54,233 nt of DNA from an uncultured Bacilli bacterium (GTDB lineage: Bacteria; Bacillota_I; Bacilli_A; RF39; UBA660): positions 1-54,233 of the forward strand of contig CAKOLB010000007.1 in NCBI GenBank assembly GCA_934096125.1. The letters are read 5' to 3'. The notes beneath the pieces were generated by a model, which worked only from the letters and a program-made list of their open reading frames with translations, ran no database searches and was not told where the DNA came from. This document shows, one piece after another, positions 43,205 to 52,105 of the stretch (position 1 is its first letter; the number at the start of each line of letters is the position of its first letter). The position numbers and the translations under genes are program-made.

Positions 43205-43464
43205 TCTTTATAAAAAAAATATCCATAACTTAAGGACGAGTTTCCCCGCGGTACCACCTTAATTTATGAATATTAATTCAAACACTTTAATTGCTAAGGG
43301 AATTACCCCATCTATACTCCATAAATGAAAATTCGTTATTCCCCTTAATAAAATACTTTCAGCATTGTATCTCTCTCTGTTAATAAGTTTTGGATAACTA
43401 CTTTTTTACTTCAACGTATACTTTTTCGTAAGTTCATTTTATCAGCTATTGATGGAAGGTGCAA
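43205..43464 (-). promoter_or_regulatory. T-box leader of pheST
   Basis: Promoter TTGCAC (43464-43459), 17 bases, TAAAAT (43441-43436), then a ~225-base leader. It has the canonical T-box sequence AAGGTGGTACCGCGG, a specifier candidate TTC (Phe) in 'AACGAATTTTCATTT', and a terminator stem with arms CATAA..AAGG/CCTT..TTATG ending in T8. Uncharged tRNA-Phe would favour the antiterminator and switch on pheST. Confidence 0.9.
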
Positions 43465-43480
43465 GAGGTAACGATAGTTT

Positions 43481-44233
43481 TCACTTTAATTTTGGTAAAT
43501 TTCCGTCATAGTCGTCATCATCCTCAATTGTAAATAATGAACTTTTAACACTTGTTTCAAACGCTTTTTCTTCTAAATTTTGTAAATTATTTACTTCTGG
43601 GATAGTTTTTTCATCCGCTTTTACATTGTTAGCTTCTTCTTTATTTGGCTTTTTTTCCAGTTTTAATATCTTAAATATATCTTTAACTATAATATATAAC
43701 GCTGGTATTAAAATCAAAATTAGCCATCCAGCTTTAGTGGCCATAAAACTTTGTACTTTGCCAAGCCCTGGTATTTTTAAAGCAACTTTACCAGCCACAC
43801 TTTCAAAAGGGACGTTTATGCCATCTTCTACTAAGTTGTTATCTCCTTTGGTTTGGTAATAATACTTTCCATCGTTGTCTTTGCTAATTGCAATAACCCG
43901 GTGGGTAATAGTACTTCCATGAACTTCGGGAAGATTGGAGTTAAAGGTAATAACATCATTTATTTTAATATCTTCTGGTTTTTCCACCTTGGTATCAACG
44001 ATAACATCATAAACATTGATATTTGGAACCATGCTGGGACTTATGATTGTGTATAACGCAAATTTAGGCTCGTAACCACTACCTTTAGCAACGTATACTC
44101 GCATAGCAATAAAGTAATAGAGAAGAAAAATAGCACAAATAATGAGTAACACAAAAATTGTCCAGCTGATAATCGTGGAAATTAAGTTGATAACTTCTTT
44201 AAAATTTTTGGGTAACTCATTTTTTTTACTCAT
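43481..44233 (-). CDS. SipW/ER-type signal peptidase I
   Basis: Membrane protease of 250 residues with N- and C-terminal helices. Catalytic Ser is in 'IISPSMVPNINVYDVIV' and the His in 'STITHRVIAISK', the Ser-His dyad of ER-type and SipW peptidases rather than the Ser-Lys pair of bacterial type I. Membrane segments are at about residues 16-45 and 170-190; a long acidic tail ends in DDDDYDGNLPK. A SipW-type enzyme processes TasA-like precursors, such as the protein at 27583. Confidence 0.85.
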   Translation of the reverse strand: MSKKNELPKNFKEVINLISTIISWTIFVLLIICAIFLLYYFIAMRVYVAKGSGYEPKFALYTIISPSMVPNINVYDVIVDTKVEKPEDIKINDVITFNSNLPEVHGSTITHRVIAISKDNDGKYYYQTKGDNNLVEDGINVPFESVAGKVALKIPGLGKVQSFMATKAGWLILILIPALYIIVKDIFKILKLEKKPNKEEANNVKADEKTIPEVNNLQNLEEKAFETSVKSSLFTIEDDDDYDGNLPKLK

Positions 44234-44257
44234 ATCGCACTTCCCCTATTTAATTTT

Positions 44258-44286
44258 ATTATACCCAAATGTATGTTAAATAGCAA
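44258..44286 (-). promoter_or_regulatory. Signal peptidase gene promoter
   Basis: On the minus strand TTGCTA (44286-44281), a 17-base spacer and TATAAT (44263-44258). Confidence 0.65.
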
Positions 44287-44468
44287 TAACGAAACAAATT
44301 AAGATGTCAAAAATATATCAACGTTTTTTACATTTTGTTGACTAAAAGCAAATGTGGTTAACCCCATAAAATATTACAAGACTTTAAATAAAGTTTATGT
44401 AAAGTCAATGGAACTATTTATTTATGTGGCTTTTTATAATACAATTATCTTAATTACAGGATGGACTT

Positions 44469-44855
44469 ATGGTTAATAATTTGTCAAACAATGAAAAAGA
44501 ATTTAATAATGTTTTTACTAGCATTAATACGATGGTTATAAATAGTAGAAATAACGTTTATACTGCTGTTAATACGGAAATGCTGAGCTTGTATTGGAAT
44601 ATTGAAAAAATAATAATGGAAATTCAGGGTGGCGAGTAAAGAGCTAGTTATGGTGATGCTTTACTTAATAAGTTATCAGAGAAGTTAACTGCAGAATTTG
44701 GCAAGGGACTTTTTAAACGAAATTTAGAGAAAATGCAGAAGTTTTATAGTTATTTTCCAATTGCGACAACTGTATCGTCGCAATTAAGTTGGTCACATTA
44801 TTTAGAAATACTAAAAATTGAAGAAGAAAAGAAAAATTTAGAATTAAGTAAATAA
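44469..44855 (+). pseudogene. DUF1016/YhcG-type nuclease N-terminal fragment
   Basis: The frame from ATG 44469 reads 'NTEMLSLYWNIEKIIMEIQGGE', then an in-frame TAA, then 'RASYGDALLNKLSEKLTAEFGK', 'GLFKRNLEKMQKFYSYFP' and 'LSWSHYLEILKIEEEKKN' before a stop. This is the N-terminal domain of the DUF1016/YhcG family. A stop within GGE-x-RA plus loss of the C-terminal nuclease domain make it a pseudogene. A SipW-type promoter region lies upstream in the opposite direction. Confidence 0.8.
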
Positions 44856-44856
44856 A

Positions 44857-44894
44857 AACTTATGAACATAGAAAGCTCATAAGCTGTTTTTTTT
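44857..44894 (+). terminator. Terminator after the DUF1016 fragment
   Basis: Arms CTTATGA and TCATAAG around an 11-base loop, then CTG and T8, reading on the plus strand. Confidence 0.65.
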
Positions 44895-44896
44895 AT

Positions 44897-44970
44897 TGGA
44901 GGAGCTAGACGGAATCGAACCGACGATAGAGGTGTTGCAGACCTGTGCCTTACCGCTTGGCTATAGCTCC
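44897..44970 (-). tRNA. tRNA-Cys (anticodon GCA)
   Basis: A 74-base cloverleaf on the minus strand: acceptor GGAGCTA/TAGCTCC, D arm GCC/GGC, anticodon loop CTGCAAC (GCA), T loop TTCGATT, discriminator T (typical for Cys) and encoded CCA. The anticodon stem has a C-C and the T stem a T-T mismatch, as also seen in the tRNA-Thr of this window. Confidence 0.92.
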
Positions 44971-45036
44971 ACTTCATAGTGTAAAATAATTAATTACATG
45001 CCTATTTTACACTATATTATATGACTTGTCAAATAC

Positions 45037-46647
45037 TTAAGTTCCCTTTATATTCACACTATATTCTTTATTACGAACAGTGATAATTAAATTTAATATA
45101 TCAGAATTTAAAATATTTCCAGTAGTTTGTAAAACCATTTTATCACTTAATTTTTGAGGAGTAACATACTTGACGTTACTTCTTTTCAGACTCCCATTTT
45201 CCTTATACTCAACTTTTAAGAAGTTATTAGCAAATGTTTTAGCATCAAATATATTTTCATATGAAGCTGAACTTTTATCAAAAGCTAAACTATAATCTAA
45301 CACTATTAAAGCTTGCTTGCTTTGATAAGAAGAGTCAGCGACAACTACATCTTTATAGTCTCGACATGCATCTTGATAACAACTCTTATAACTATATTCG
45401 TATCTAGTATCTGTTATAGCATTTGCAAACATAACTTTAGAATCTTGAAGTAAACTAGAAGATAAAGAAATGGTATCTCCAAGACTGGCATTTTTCTTAA
45501 AATTAACTTCAGAATACTCGGTTGGCTTTAAAGTAACACTAGTTGTTTTAGCAATAAATTCTTTACTTTTAAAAGATGCTCCTGTATATAATAATAATTT
45601 AAAATTCTTATTTTGATACTTTTTATCTATCATGTATGGAATTATATATGTTTTAGTGGCTCCAGCTTTAATTTGGTCATTCATAAATGGGTCACCAAAG
45701 TCAACAAATTTAGAGCCTAAATCGAGCGTAGGATAAACATAATCTTTACCATAATATAGTTTTAAATTATCATAATCTAAGTATTTAGCTTCACTGCTAC
45801 TATTAGTTATTTGCAATTTTATAACGACAAAATATTTATCATCATATATTATATCTCCTCCACTGTCAACATTGGTAATCATACTTTCTAAAACATCAAG
45901 AGTAAAACTGTTATAACTAAAAGAATGATTTTCACGATAAGTATATTTTATTTTTTCATAGTTAGTTAAACCAATGTAACCTATAACAAGTGCTACTGCG
46001 GCTCCAATTATGTAGATAACAAATTTATTTTCTAAATAATAATATTTAAATTCTCTTTTAAGACGTCTTAAAAATCTTAGAAATTTATATGTTTGAAAGT
46101 TTAAATTTAACTCTATCTCTTCACTATCGGCCTCAGTTATTTCTAATTCTTTCAAATCATCTTTGAAGTTAAATTGCTTGACATTGAAACCAAGGGAGCG
46201 GGTAATTAAAATAATTACAATAATATAAATTGGGTAGTAAATGATGCCAGATAAATCGCGATACATTCTGGCACTTGCTGTTTCCCAAAGACTAACACTT
46301 AAACCATTAATCAAAATAGCAGATATAATTATACCTATTAATAATATAATATAATAGCCACTTATAACAAGATAAAGCTTATTAGGTTTCTTTTTAACTT
46401 GTAAAAGAATATATACTGCACCAAGAATAATTAAAGATATAATAATTGCAATGTATAAAAATGGGCTTATGGTATCACTTACAAGATTTGGAGTGATGGT
46501 GATGCTATAATTGTTAGCAATAAACGTTTGAAAGAAATGGACTAATTTTCGTAAACTTAAAGCTATAAATACCGATAAAACTGTTAAGATAATATGAATT
46601 AATCGAAAATATTTAATTAATATGGCATATGGTTTTTTTAGTATCAT
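45037..46647 (-). CDS. Polytopic membrane protein with extracellular domain
   Basis: Predicted 536-residue membrane protein. About four helices fall in the first 160 residues, then a charged cytoplasmic segment, a fifth helix ('FVIYIIGAAVALVIGYIGL', about residues 205-225) and a long extracytoplasmic part with beta-rich regions and a pair of cysteines in 'YKSCYQDACRDYKD'. I do not recognise a family. The ATG at 46647 has AAGGA 9 bases upstream; an earlier in-frame start lacks it. It is the last gene of a cluster with LysM and endolysin-like proteins. Confidence 0.7.
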   Translation of the reverse strand: MILKKPYAILIKYFRLIHIILTVLSVFIALSLRKLVHFFQTFIANNYSITITPNLVSDTISPFLYIAIIISLIILGAVYILLQVKKKPNKLYLVISGYYIILLIGIIISAILINGLSVSLWETASARMYRDLSGIIYYPIYIIVIILITRSLGFNVKQFNFKDDLKELEITEADSEEIELNLNFQTYKFLRFLRRLKREFKYYYLENKFVIYIIGAAVALVIGYIGLTNYEKIKYTYRENHSFSYNSFTLDVLESMITNVDSGGDIIYDDKYFVVIKLQITNSSSEAKYLDYDNLKLYYGKDYVYPTLDLGSKFVDFGDPFMNDQIKAGATKTYIIPYMIDKKYQNKNFKLLLYTGASFKSKEFIAKTTSVTLKPTEYSEVNFKKNASLGDTISLSSSLLQDSKVMFANAITDTRYEYSYKSCYQDACRDYKDVVVADSSYQSKQALIVLDYSLAFDKSSASYENIFDAKTFANNFLKVEYKENGSLKRSNVKYVTPQKLSDKMVLQTTGNILNSDILNLIITVRNKEYSVNIKGT

Positions 46648-46707
46648 ATCTATCAATCCTTTTAAGTTTATTTTAACAAAACTACACTTAAAAAGCAACG
46701 TTGCCCG

Positions 46708-47160
46708 TTACTTTCTTTTTGATACTAGAACTTGGTCTTTTAAAAGATAAATGGTTTCATTTTGTTTAAGAAGCTCAAGTTTTGAAATTTTAAACATGTT
46801 ACTAACTGTACCTAAGGTATCTCCCTCGGCGGTGATGTAATAACTGTAGTTACTTTTAGGAATTAACAGTTCTTGGCCTGGATAGATATAATCTTCCATG
46901 TTTAGGCCATTTAAGCTAGCTAGTAAAGTTGGGTTAATATTATACTTTTCAGCAATTTTGAAAAGATTATCACCACTTTCAATAACGTAAATGTTAAAAT
47001 ATTTTTCTTGATGTTTAGGGACTACTAGCTCCATGCCGGCACGTAAATATTCACCATCATAAATGTTATTTAAACCTTTTAACATATTTGGGTCAATGTT
47101 TAGATTTTGCGAAATACTTTCGATACTTTCTCCCTCTTTTACAAGATACTTATCATACAT
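46708..47160 (-). CDS. Triple LysM-domain protein without signal peptide
   Basis: 150 residues comprising three LysM domains: 'YLVKEGESIESISQNLNIDP' (from about residue 4), 'YVIESGDNLFKIAEKYNINP' (from about 57) and 'YYITAEGDTLGTVSNMFKIS' (from about 107). LysM binds peptidoglycan/chitin-like glycans. No signal peptide or membrane helix is seen, so it may act in the cell, be exported by another route, or stay with spore-like structures. It lies next to an endolysin-like gene. Confidence 0.85.
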   Translation of the reverse strand: MYDKYLVKEGESIESISQNLNIDPNMLKGLNNIYDGEYLRAGMELVVPKHQEKYFNIYVIESGDNLFKIAEKYNINPTLLASLNGLNMEDYIYPGQELLIPKSNYSYYITAEGDTLGTVSNMFKISKLELLKQNETIYLLKDQVLVSKRK

Positions 47161-47194
47161 ATTATCACTCCTAGTAATAAAGTATGATATTTAT

Positions 47195-48259
47195 CTATTT
47201 TGGTTCAAATATAAAAATCATATTATCCTTGTTAAATGTCCATTCATTATACTTTAATAAAGCTTTTTCACCTGTGTATAAATTAAAACAATATAATGTA
47301 TCATTAGCAATATAATAAACCTCTTCTTTATAAAAGGCTATAATTTTGTCTACTATGCGACTTGTTAATAAGTATTTAGTTTGACATCCTTCATATTCTA
47401 AATATAGTTTTTTATTATCTAAATAGTAGTTAAAGTTTTGTTTATAACTAAATTTAACTTTATTATTTTTTAGCTTTTGATTACTTATCTTTTCCCACTT
47501 ACCATTTTTAAGAACTTGATAGCCTGTTTGATATAACTCTTTTTTGGCTAAACTTATATAATATTCTTTTTCACTTTTTAAATCATATAAATAAATGTTA
47601 TTTTTATAATGGCCCAAGAAAAAGCTATCGAAATAAAGGTCATAGCGCATTGATATGCTATCTACTTTAAAGTTTTGGCTATCAATTATGTACATTTTAT
47701 CGATTTTATAATCTTGATTATAATTGGGAATAATTAGATAATTTTGATATTGATAGTTTAACTTTAAATTGTATATATCTTTATTAAATAGTTTTTTTGA
47801 AAGATTTTTCTTTGAGCTTAAGTAAATCATTTCACTGTAATTCCATAATAAATAGTTTTTATTATTTAAGTTTTGAATTTCTATTTTTTGATATGTTTTG
47901 TTTGATATAAATTTTGCTTCTTTGTTACTTTTTTGATTACGGTATAAGTCATTTCCATGGCAAACTGAAAACATTGATAACTTTTTCATTTGAAACTCAT
48001 AACAATTTTCACCACTTGTGTCCTTTGTTTTTATTTTAGCGATTAACTTTTTCTTGTGGATATATTTTGAATTAATTTTAAAATCAAAAACATTTTGTTG
48101 GTCTTTGATAACAAAAGTGTATGATTTTTCTGCTTTATCGTAACTTTCTTTTATACTAATGTTACTAACTTTATAGTCAATGCTGTAATTTTTACTTCGA
48201 AAAAGAAAAATACCAAAAATAATTATTATGCTAAATATTATTATTGTAACTTTCTTCAT
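47195..48259 (-). CDS. Membrane-anchored exported protein, unknown
   Basis: Predicted 354-residue protein with an N-terminal membrane anchor ('VTIIIFSIIIIFGIFLF') and a Tyr/Asn/Lys-rich extracellular part with repeated 'YxLYDLKS/YYISLAK'-type strands that suggest a beta-propeller-like fold. No family recognised. It starts 5 bases after the PH-like gene and is followed by the LysM gene 34 bases later; all are probably one operon. Confidence 0.62.
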   Translation of the reverse strand: MKKVTIIIFSIIIIFGIFLFRSKNYSIDYKVSNISIKESYDKAEKSYTFVIKDQQNVFDFKINSKYIHKKKLIAKIKTKDTSGENCYEFQMKKLSMFSVCHGNDLYRNQKSNKEAKFISNKTYQKIEIQNLNNKNYLLWNYSEMIYLSSKKNLSKKLFNKDIYNLKLNYQYQNYLIIPNYNQDYKIDKMYIIDSQNFKVDSISMRYDLYFDSFFLGHYKNNIYLYDLKSEKEYYISLAKKELYQTGYQVLKNGKWEKISNQKLKNNKVKFSYKQNFNYYLDNKKLYLEYEGCQTKYLLTSRIVDKIIAFYKEEVYYIANDTLYCFNLYTGEKALLKYNEWTFNKDNMIFIFEPK

Positions 48260-48264
48260 AATAA

Positions 48265-48699
48265 TTATTCTGGTTTACTATATTTTTGCTTTTCAGCCAT
48301 CATCATTTCACTGATGTTTGTTTCGATTTCATCTAAGCCACTTTTTGGTAAATTTGAAATTGTTACAACTTCTTTAACTGTATCAATTGTTATCTTGCCC
48401 CAAATTAAGCCTTGATAAACTGATAAGTCATTATATAAGTCTGGAGTAATAGATTTAAGGAAATAACCCCAAGCTACTCTTTTTTGGCCGATTAATATTC
48501 TTTTATTTGTTAAAACAACAACACATGTAGTAAATATTTCATAAAATTTTTCATTTTTTTGCCCTGCAAAAGCAGCGATAACTTCTTCACCAGGATTTAA
48601 ATGTTTTTCCACAACCTCGCAATGTGATCTTAAATTCCAGACAACACCACCACGATGGATTCTTTTAAATTTTAATGCTTTATTGTAAACTTCTCCCAT
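48265..48699 (-). CDS. PH-domain-like (YokE-type) protein
   Basis: Soluble protein of 144 residues resembling the bacterial PH domain of YokE type: 'CEVVEKHLNPGEEVIAAFAGQKN', 'FYEIFTTCVVVLTNKRILIGQKR' and 'LKSITPDLYNDLSVYQGLIWGKITIDT' (compare VLTNKRLL..........I.....I.........G.I.I.T). Function is unknown, though membrane association is possible. It lies between the endolysin-like and the anchored protein. Confidence 0.7.
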   Translation of the reverse strand: MGEVYNKALKFKRIHRGGVVWNLRSHCEVVEKHLNPGEEVIAAFAGQKNEKFYEIFTTCVVVLTNKRILIGQKRVAWGYFLKSITPDLYNDLSVYQGLIWGKITIDTVKEVVTISNLPKSGLDEIETNISEMMMAEKQKYSKPE

Positions 48700-48750
48700 T
48701 TTTTTCTCACCTATAACTATTTTATCTTATTTTTTTTCGTAAAGCAATTA

Positions 48751-49677
48751 CTACTTTAAATATTTTGTAGCCACATACTTATTTGGATATATTTTCGTCC
48801 AATTGCCACTTCTTTTCATGATAGCAACGGTTGTTTCTCTAGGTAATAAACCAACTTTTGTTCCATTTGGTTTACTGCGAACATTTAAATTGCTTGCTAT
48901 AATTTTTTGCGTTAGGTATGCTTTGTTTCTTGCCTTACTAGTAACATATTTTTTATTAATATATTCTTTGTTGCTAATTTTTAACCAATCTCCACTTTCT
49001 TCCAAAATCCTTACTTTAGTATTTTTGGGTAAAGTGTTAATAACTTTGTAGTTTAAACCTGGGCCAGTGCGGACATTTAAGTTTGCAGTTAAGTATCTTA
49101 CGTTATTTTCTTTGGTTTTTAAGTAAATAAAATTTAAATTTTTAGTGTTGCTAACTTTGGTAAAAGTCGTGTCTAGGAAAAAAGCAAACTCTGGTTTTAT
49201 ATTTTCTTTTGTAGTAGTTAATATCCATAAGCCAAGATTATTTTTTTTCCAGCCACTGCCTTTGAATTTTCCTCTGCCTACAGTAATGTGAAAATGGGGA
49301 CCTGTTGCATATCCATCTGCCCCTTTTTTAAACATCTTATCGCCTAAATGATACTTTTTGCCAACTTTTATATTTATTAGTTCCTTATCTTCAGGATGGA
49401 CAATCATAATAGTTACATAATCTGTAAATGTTGGAGTTATAACTGGTGAGGTACTTTCCAGCCATATGGTATTCGATGCGGACTTTCCTACCCCATAAAT
49501 TTTTTTTACTATCATCTCTTTACAAGGACAATATAGGTAGGCTGCTTCGTTTTCACCTGCTTGGTCATCTATTGGATAATCTTTTAAGTTTCCTTTGGTA
49601 TGTTTTAAATGCGAGAACGCATCATAATAACTTTGGGTTATACTCATTGTTTTAAGTGGATAAATTAAATAGTTCAT
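48751..49677 (-). CDS. Endolysin-like protein: M23-type peptidase domain plus two SH3b repeats
   Basis: 308 residues. The N-terminal half looks like a LytM/M23 zinc metallopeptidase: H/D ligands in 'FSHLKHTKGNLKDYPIDDQAG' and the HxH in 'TGPHFHITVGRGKF'. Two SH3b cell-wall-binding repeats follow ('LNVRTGPGLNYKVINTLPK' and 'LNVRSKPNGTKVGLLPR'). No signal peptide is visible, as in phage endolysins. It opens the five-gene cluster. GGGGGG lies 7 bases before the ATG. Confidence 0.8.
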   Translation of the reverse strand: MNYLIYPLKTMSITQSYYDAFSHLKHTKGNLKDYPIDDQAGENEAAYLYCPCKEMIVKKIYGVGKSASNTIWLESTSPVITPTFTDYVTIMIVHPEDKELINIKVGKKYHLGDKMFKKGADGYATGPHFHITVGRGKFKGSGWKKNNLGLWILTTTKENIKPEFAFFLDTTFTKVSNTKNLNFIYLKTKENNVRYLTANLNVRTGPGLNYKVINTLPKNTKVRILEESGDWLKISNKEYINKKYVTSKARNKAYLTQKIIASNLNVRSKPNGTKVGLLPRETTVAIMKRSGNWTKIYPNKYVATKYLK

Positions 49678-49747
49678 ATCATTTCCCCCCTTACACTATA
49701 TGATATGAACTTGTCCACTTGTTGATAAGTTTTTTCCCCCATATAAA

Positions 49748-49779
49748 AACCTTGTTTTATAAAAGTACAAAACAAGGTT
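49748..49779 (-). terminator. Hairpin after the start-less ORF
   Basis: Perfect 11-bp arms AACCTTGTTTT (49748-49758)/AAAACAAGGTT (49769-49779), followed by T5 on the minus strand. Confidence 0.7.
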
Positions 49780-49798
49780 TGTAACTAATTTATTTTAA

Positions 49799-50242
49799 TT
49801 ACATTTTTTGAATATCTTTTGATAAATTCATAAATACTTCGTCATTATCATAATATTTTCTATTGTATAATATCCAGCCGTCTGAAGCATTAACTACCTT
49901 ATCTTTTATTTCCGCTCTCAATTCTTCTGGATAGTTTTCAATATCTTTTTTAGCATTATCTAAAGTGAACTCTCCTTCTAATTCATATTGTTTAGCTTGA
50001 ATATCTGATTCTAACTTGGTTATATTTAAGTCAAATTTTGCTTCATTTGATTCTAGTGCAACTGCTTCTTCATATAATTTTAATATTTCGTCTTGATTAC
50101 TTAATCCATGAGTTATATCCTTAATAATTTGATTCTTATCCGTTTCTTCTTCTTTTGAAAGAATACTTACTTCATTATTAATTTTAGTTAATTCTGCTAT
50201 TGTTTTCGTTTCGTAATTTTTATCATCCTTAGCTATACATTT
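49799..50242 (-). pseudogene. Start-less reading frame with coding character
   Basis: On the minus strand the frame is open for 147 codons, bounded by TAG at 50245-50243 and the TAA at 49801. It reads 'TIAELTKINNEVSILSKEEE', 'ILKLYEEAVALESNEAKFDL', 'DASDGWILYNRKYYDNDEVF'-like segments (in the ORF, 'NASDGWILYNRKYYDN') and no ATG or ribosome site precedes it. It looks like the 3' part of a helical gene, unknown family. The in-frame upstream stop shows the 5' part is lost or shifted. Confidence 0.55.
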
Positions 50243-50281
50243 CTAAGTTTTATATCAAAAGTTCAAAATATTATTCTAATT

Positions 50282-50644
50282 TGGTGGAGTAGAGGAGAGT
50301 CGAACTCCTGTCCAATATACCCTATATCATAACGTCTACAAGTTTAGGTAGATTTAAATTTTCTAATTATATGGCTCTACACTAACCTCATAACTAGTAA
50401 GTTTAGTAATTTTTTTGAAAAATACTATCCCAAACAAATAGTACTTTCTATCTTGCATTTATGAAACTTCAGAACCAACCTACAAGAAAAATTAGTTTGA
50501 AGTAACTCCCATTCCTTTAATTAGGCAAAAGCAGGAGTCATGAAACCGTTATTAGTTTCGTCATTTAATTTTAATTGTGCACTTATGGTATGCCGACCAC
50601 TTGCAGTCATGCCTAGTAATACATGTCGAAACCTGAACTACCCC
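50282..50644 (-). ncRNA. ssrA: Transfer-messenger RNA
   Basis: 363 bases on the minus strand. The tRNA-like ends are GGGGTAG.../CTACTCC with A and encoded CCA, and the T arm contains GTTCGACTC. The tag reading frame runs from the resume codon GCA (50580-50578) to TAA (50523-50521), predicting A-QLKLNDETNNGFMTPAFA. The stretch between shows the usual pseudoknot-rich middle. tmRNA with SmpB rescues stalled ribosomes and marks their products for degradation. The tag ends in AFA like that of Mollicutes, not in the LAA of most Bacilli. Confidence 0.93.
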
Positions 50645-50687
50645 ATGCCATAATTTTACCATTTATATGCTAAGAAATCTACTATTT

Positions 50688-51692
50688 TTAGCAAATATCT
50701 GCTTGTGATTCTCCATTCAAAGTAAAATCTGCAAACTTTTTTTGTAAAAATAATGGATAAGCTGCTGCTCCAATCATGGCTGCATTATCAGTACAGTATA
50801 TAAATTCTGGCAAATCCAAAGTTGCATTGTTCTTGTCTGCCACTTTTTTCATTTGCTGTCTTAAATATTTGTTGGCAGATACTCCTCCAGCAATTATAAG
50901 ATTTTTAATTTGCGTTTTAGATAAAGCTAAATCAGTCTTTCGCGTTAGTTGTTCAACTGCTATATATTGAAAACTGGCGGCTAAATCATTTTTATTTATC
51001 TCATTATTTCTTTGCTTTTCATTATGAACAACATTTATTATACGACTTTTAAGACCACTATAACTAAAATTATATGTATTATCTAACATAAGTCGCGGAA
51101 AATCATAAGTTACTTCACCGTCTAATGCCCTTTTTTCAATCCCTGGGCCTCCTGGATAAGGAATGTCTAATATTCTTGCTACCTTATCATAAGCTTCTCC
51201 TATTGCATCATCCAAAGTTCCACCTAACATTTTGAAATCGTAATCATTATTCATAATAACAAGCTCTGTATGTCCGCCACTTACAACTAGTGCTAGTAAA
51301 GGAAATTTAAGTTCATTATTTATAGCATTTGCATAAATATGACCAATTAAGTGATTAACTGCTATTAAAGGCTTTTTATAAACATAACTTAAAACTTTGG
51401 CAAACTCAATGCCCACTAGAAGTGAACCTAAAAGTCCTGGTCTTTGAGTTACTGCAATGGCATCAACATCCGCTACCGTCATACCTGCTTTTTTTAAAAC
51501 ATCATCTAATACCAGAGTAATATTTTCAGTATGCATCCTTGAAGCTATCTCGGGAACAACACCACCAAAATTAGCATGAGTATCCATTTGCGTAAGTACA
51601 GTCATTGCTACAACTTCATGACCATTTTTGACAATTGCTATGCTTGTTTCATCACAAGAAGATTCAATTGCCAGTATTAATATATCTTTCAT
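50688..51692 (-). CDS. tsaD: tRNA N6-adenosine threonylcarbamoyltransferase TsaD
   Basis: Universal t6A-synthesis enzyme, 334 residues. Signatures: 'ILAIESSCDETS', the metal-binding histidines in 'VNHLIGHIYANAI', 'LVVSGGHTELV', 'DDAIGEAYDKVARILDIPYPGGPGIE', 'YNFSYSGLKSRI' and 'AGGVSANKYLRQQ'. It overlaps rimI by 4 bases and closes the tsaE-tsaB-rimI-tsaD operon. tmRNA follows 43 bases downstream on the same strand. Confidence 0.97.
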   Translation of the reverse strand: MKDILILAIESSCDETSIAIVKNGHEVVAMTVLTQMDTHANFGGVVPEIASRMHTENITLVLDDVLKKAGMTVADVDAIAVTQRPGLLGSLLVGIEFAKVLSYVYKKPLIAVNHLIGHIYANAINNELKFPLLALVVSGGHTELVIMNNDYDFKMLGGTLDDAIGEAYDKVARILDIPYPGGPGIEKRALDGEVTYDFPRLMLDNTYNFSYSGLKSRIINVVHNEKQRNNEINKNDLAASFQYIAVEQLTRKTDLALSKTQIKNLIIAGGVSANKYLRQQMKKVADKNNATLDLPEFIYCTDNAAMIGAAAYPLFLQKKFADFTLNGESQADIC

Positions 51693-52105
51693 TTATTTTC
51701 CCACCTCATTATTATAGCATCACTATCTTTATAATAATTTTTTCGCATACCCACTTTTTTAAACTCATTATTTTCGTAAAATTTTTGAGCCACAACATTT
51801 TTGGACGACACTTCTAAAGTAATAGATGCCACTTTCGTGTTTTTCAAAGTATTTAAAAGTTTTTGCCCTATTTTTTGATGTCTTTTGTCTTTATCAATAT
51901 AAATACTTAATAGATCAATCTCATTTTGGATATTAGTGGCGTAGACATATCCATAAATTGTTTCATTTTCTTCATAAACATTAATAATCGATATTGGACT
52001 TTTTAAATCTTTTTCAACATCATATGTAGAAGAAAAATTGCTATGTAATTGATTGCCTAAAGCAACTATCTGATTTATATCTTCACTTCTGGCTTGGCGT
52101 ATCAA
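51689..52105 (-). CDS. rimI: Ribosomal protein S18 alanine N-acetyltransferase-like GNAT protein
   Basis: GNAT acetyltransferase of 138 residues: 'LLSIYIDKDKRHQKIGQKLLNTLKN' (acetyl-CoA loop, motif A with Q/R-x-x-G-x-G-like KIGQKL), 'SKNVVAQKFYENNEFKKVGMRKNYY'. Genes in this position beside tsaB-tsaD are rimI. I take TTG 52105 as start because GGAG lies 6 bases upstream and it yields MIRQARSEDI, the usual RimI beginning; the TTG at 52117 is less likely. It overlaps tsaB by 23 bases and tsaD by 4. Confidence 0.88.
   Translation of the reverse strand: MIRQARSEDINQIVALGNQLHSNFSSTYDVEKDLKSPISIINVYEENETIYGYVYATNIQNEIDLLSIYIDKDKRHQKIGQKLLNTLKNTKVASITLEVSSKNVVAQKFYENNEFKKVGMRKNYYKDSDAIIMRWENK

Noticed and set aside
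44469..44855. Functional DUF1016 nuclease
   Set aside because: An in-frame TAA and loss of the whole C-terminal nuclease domain.
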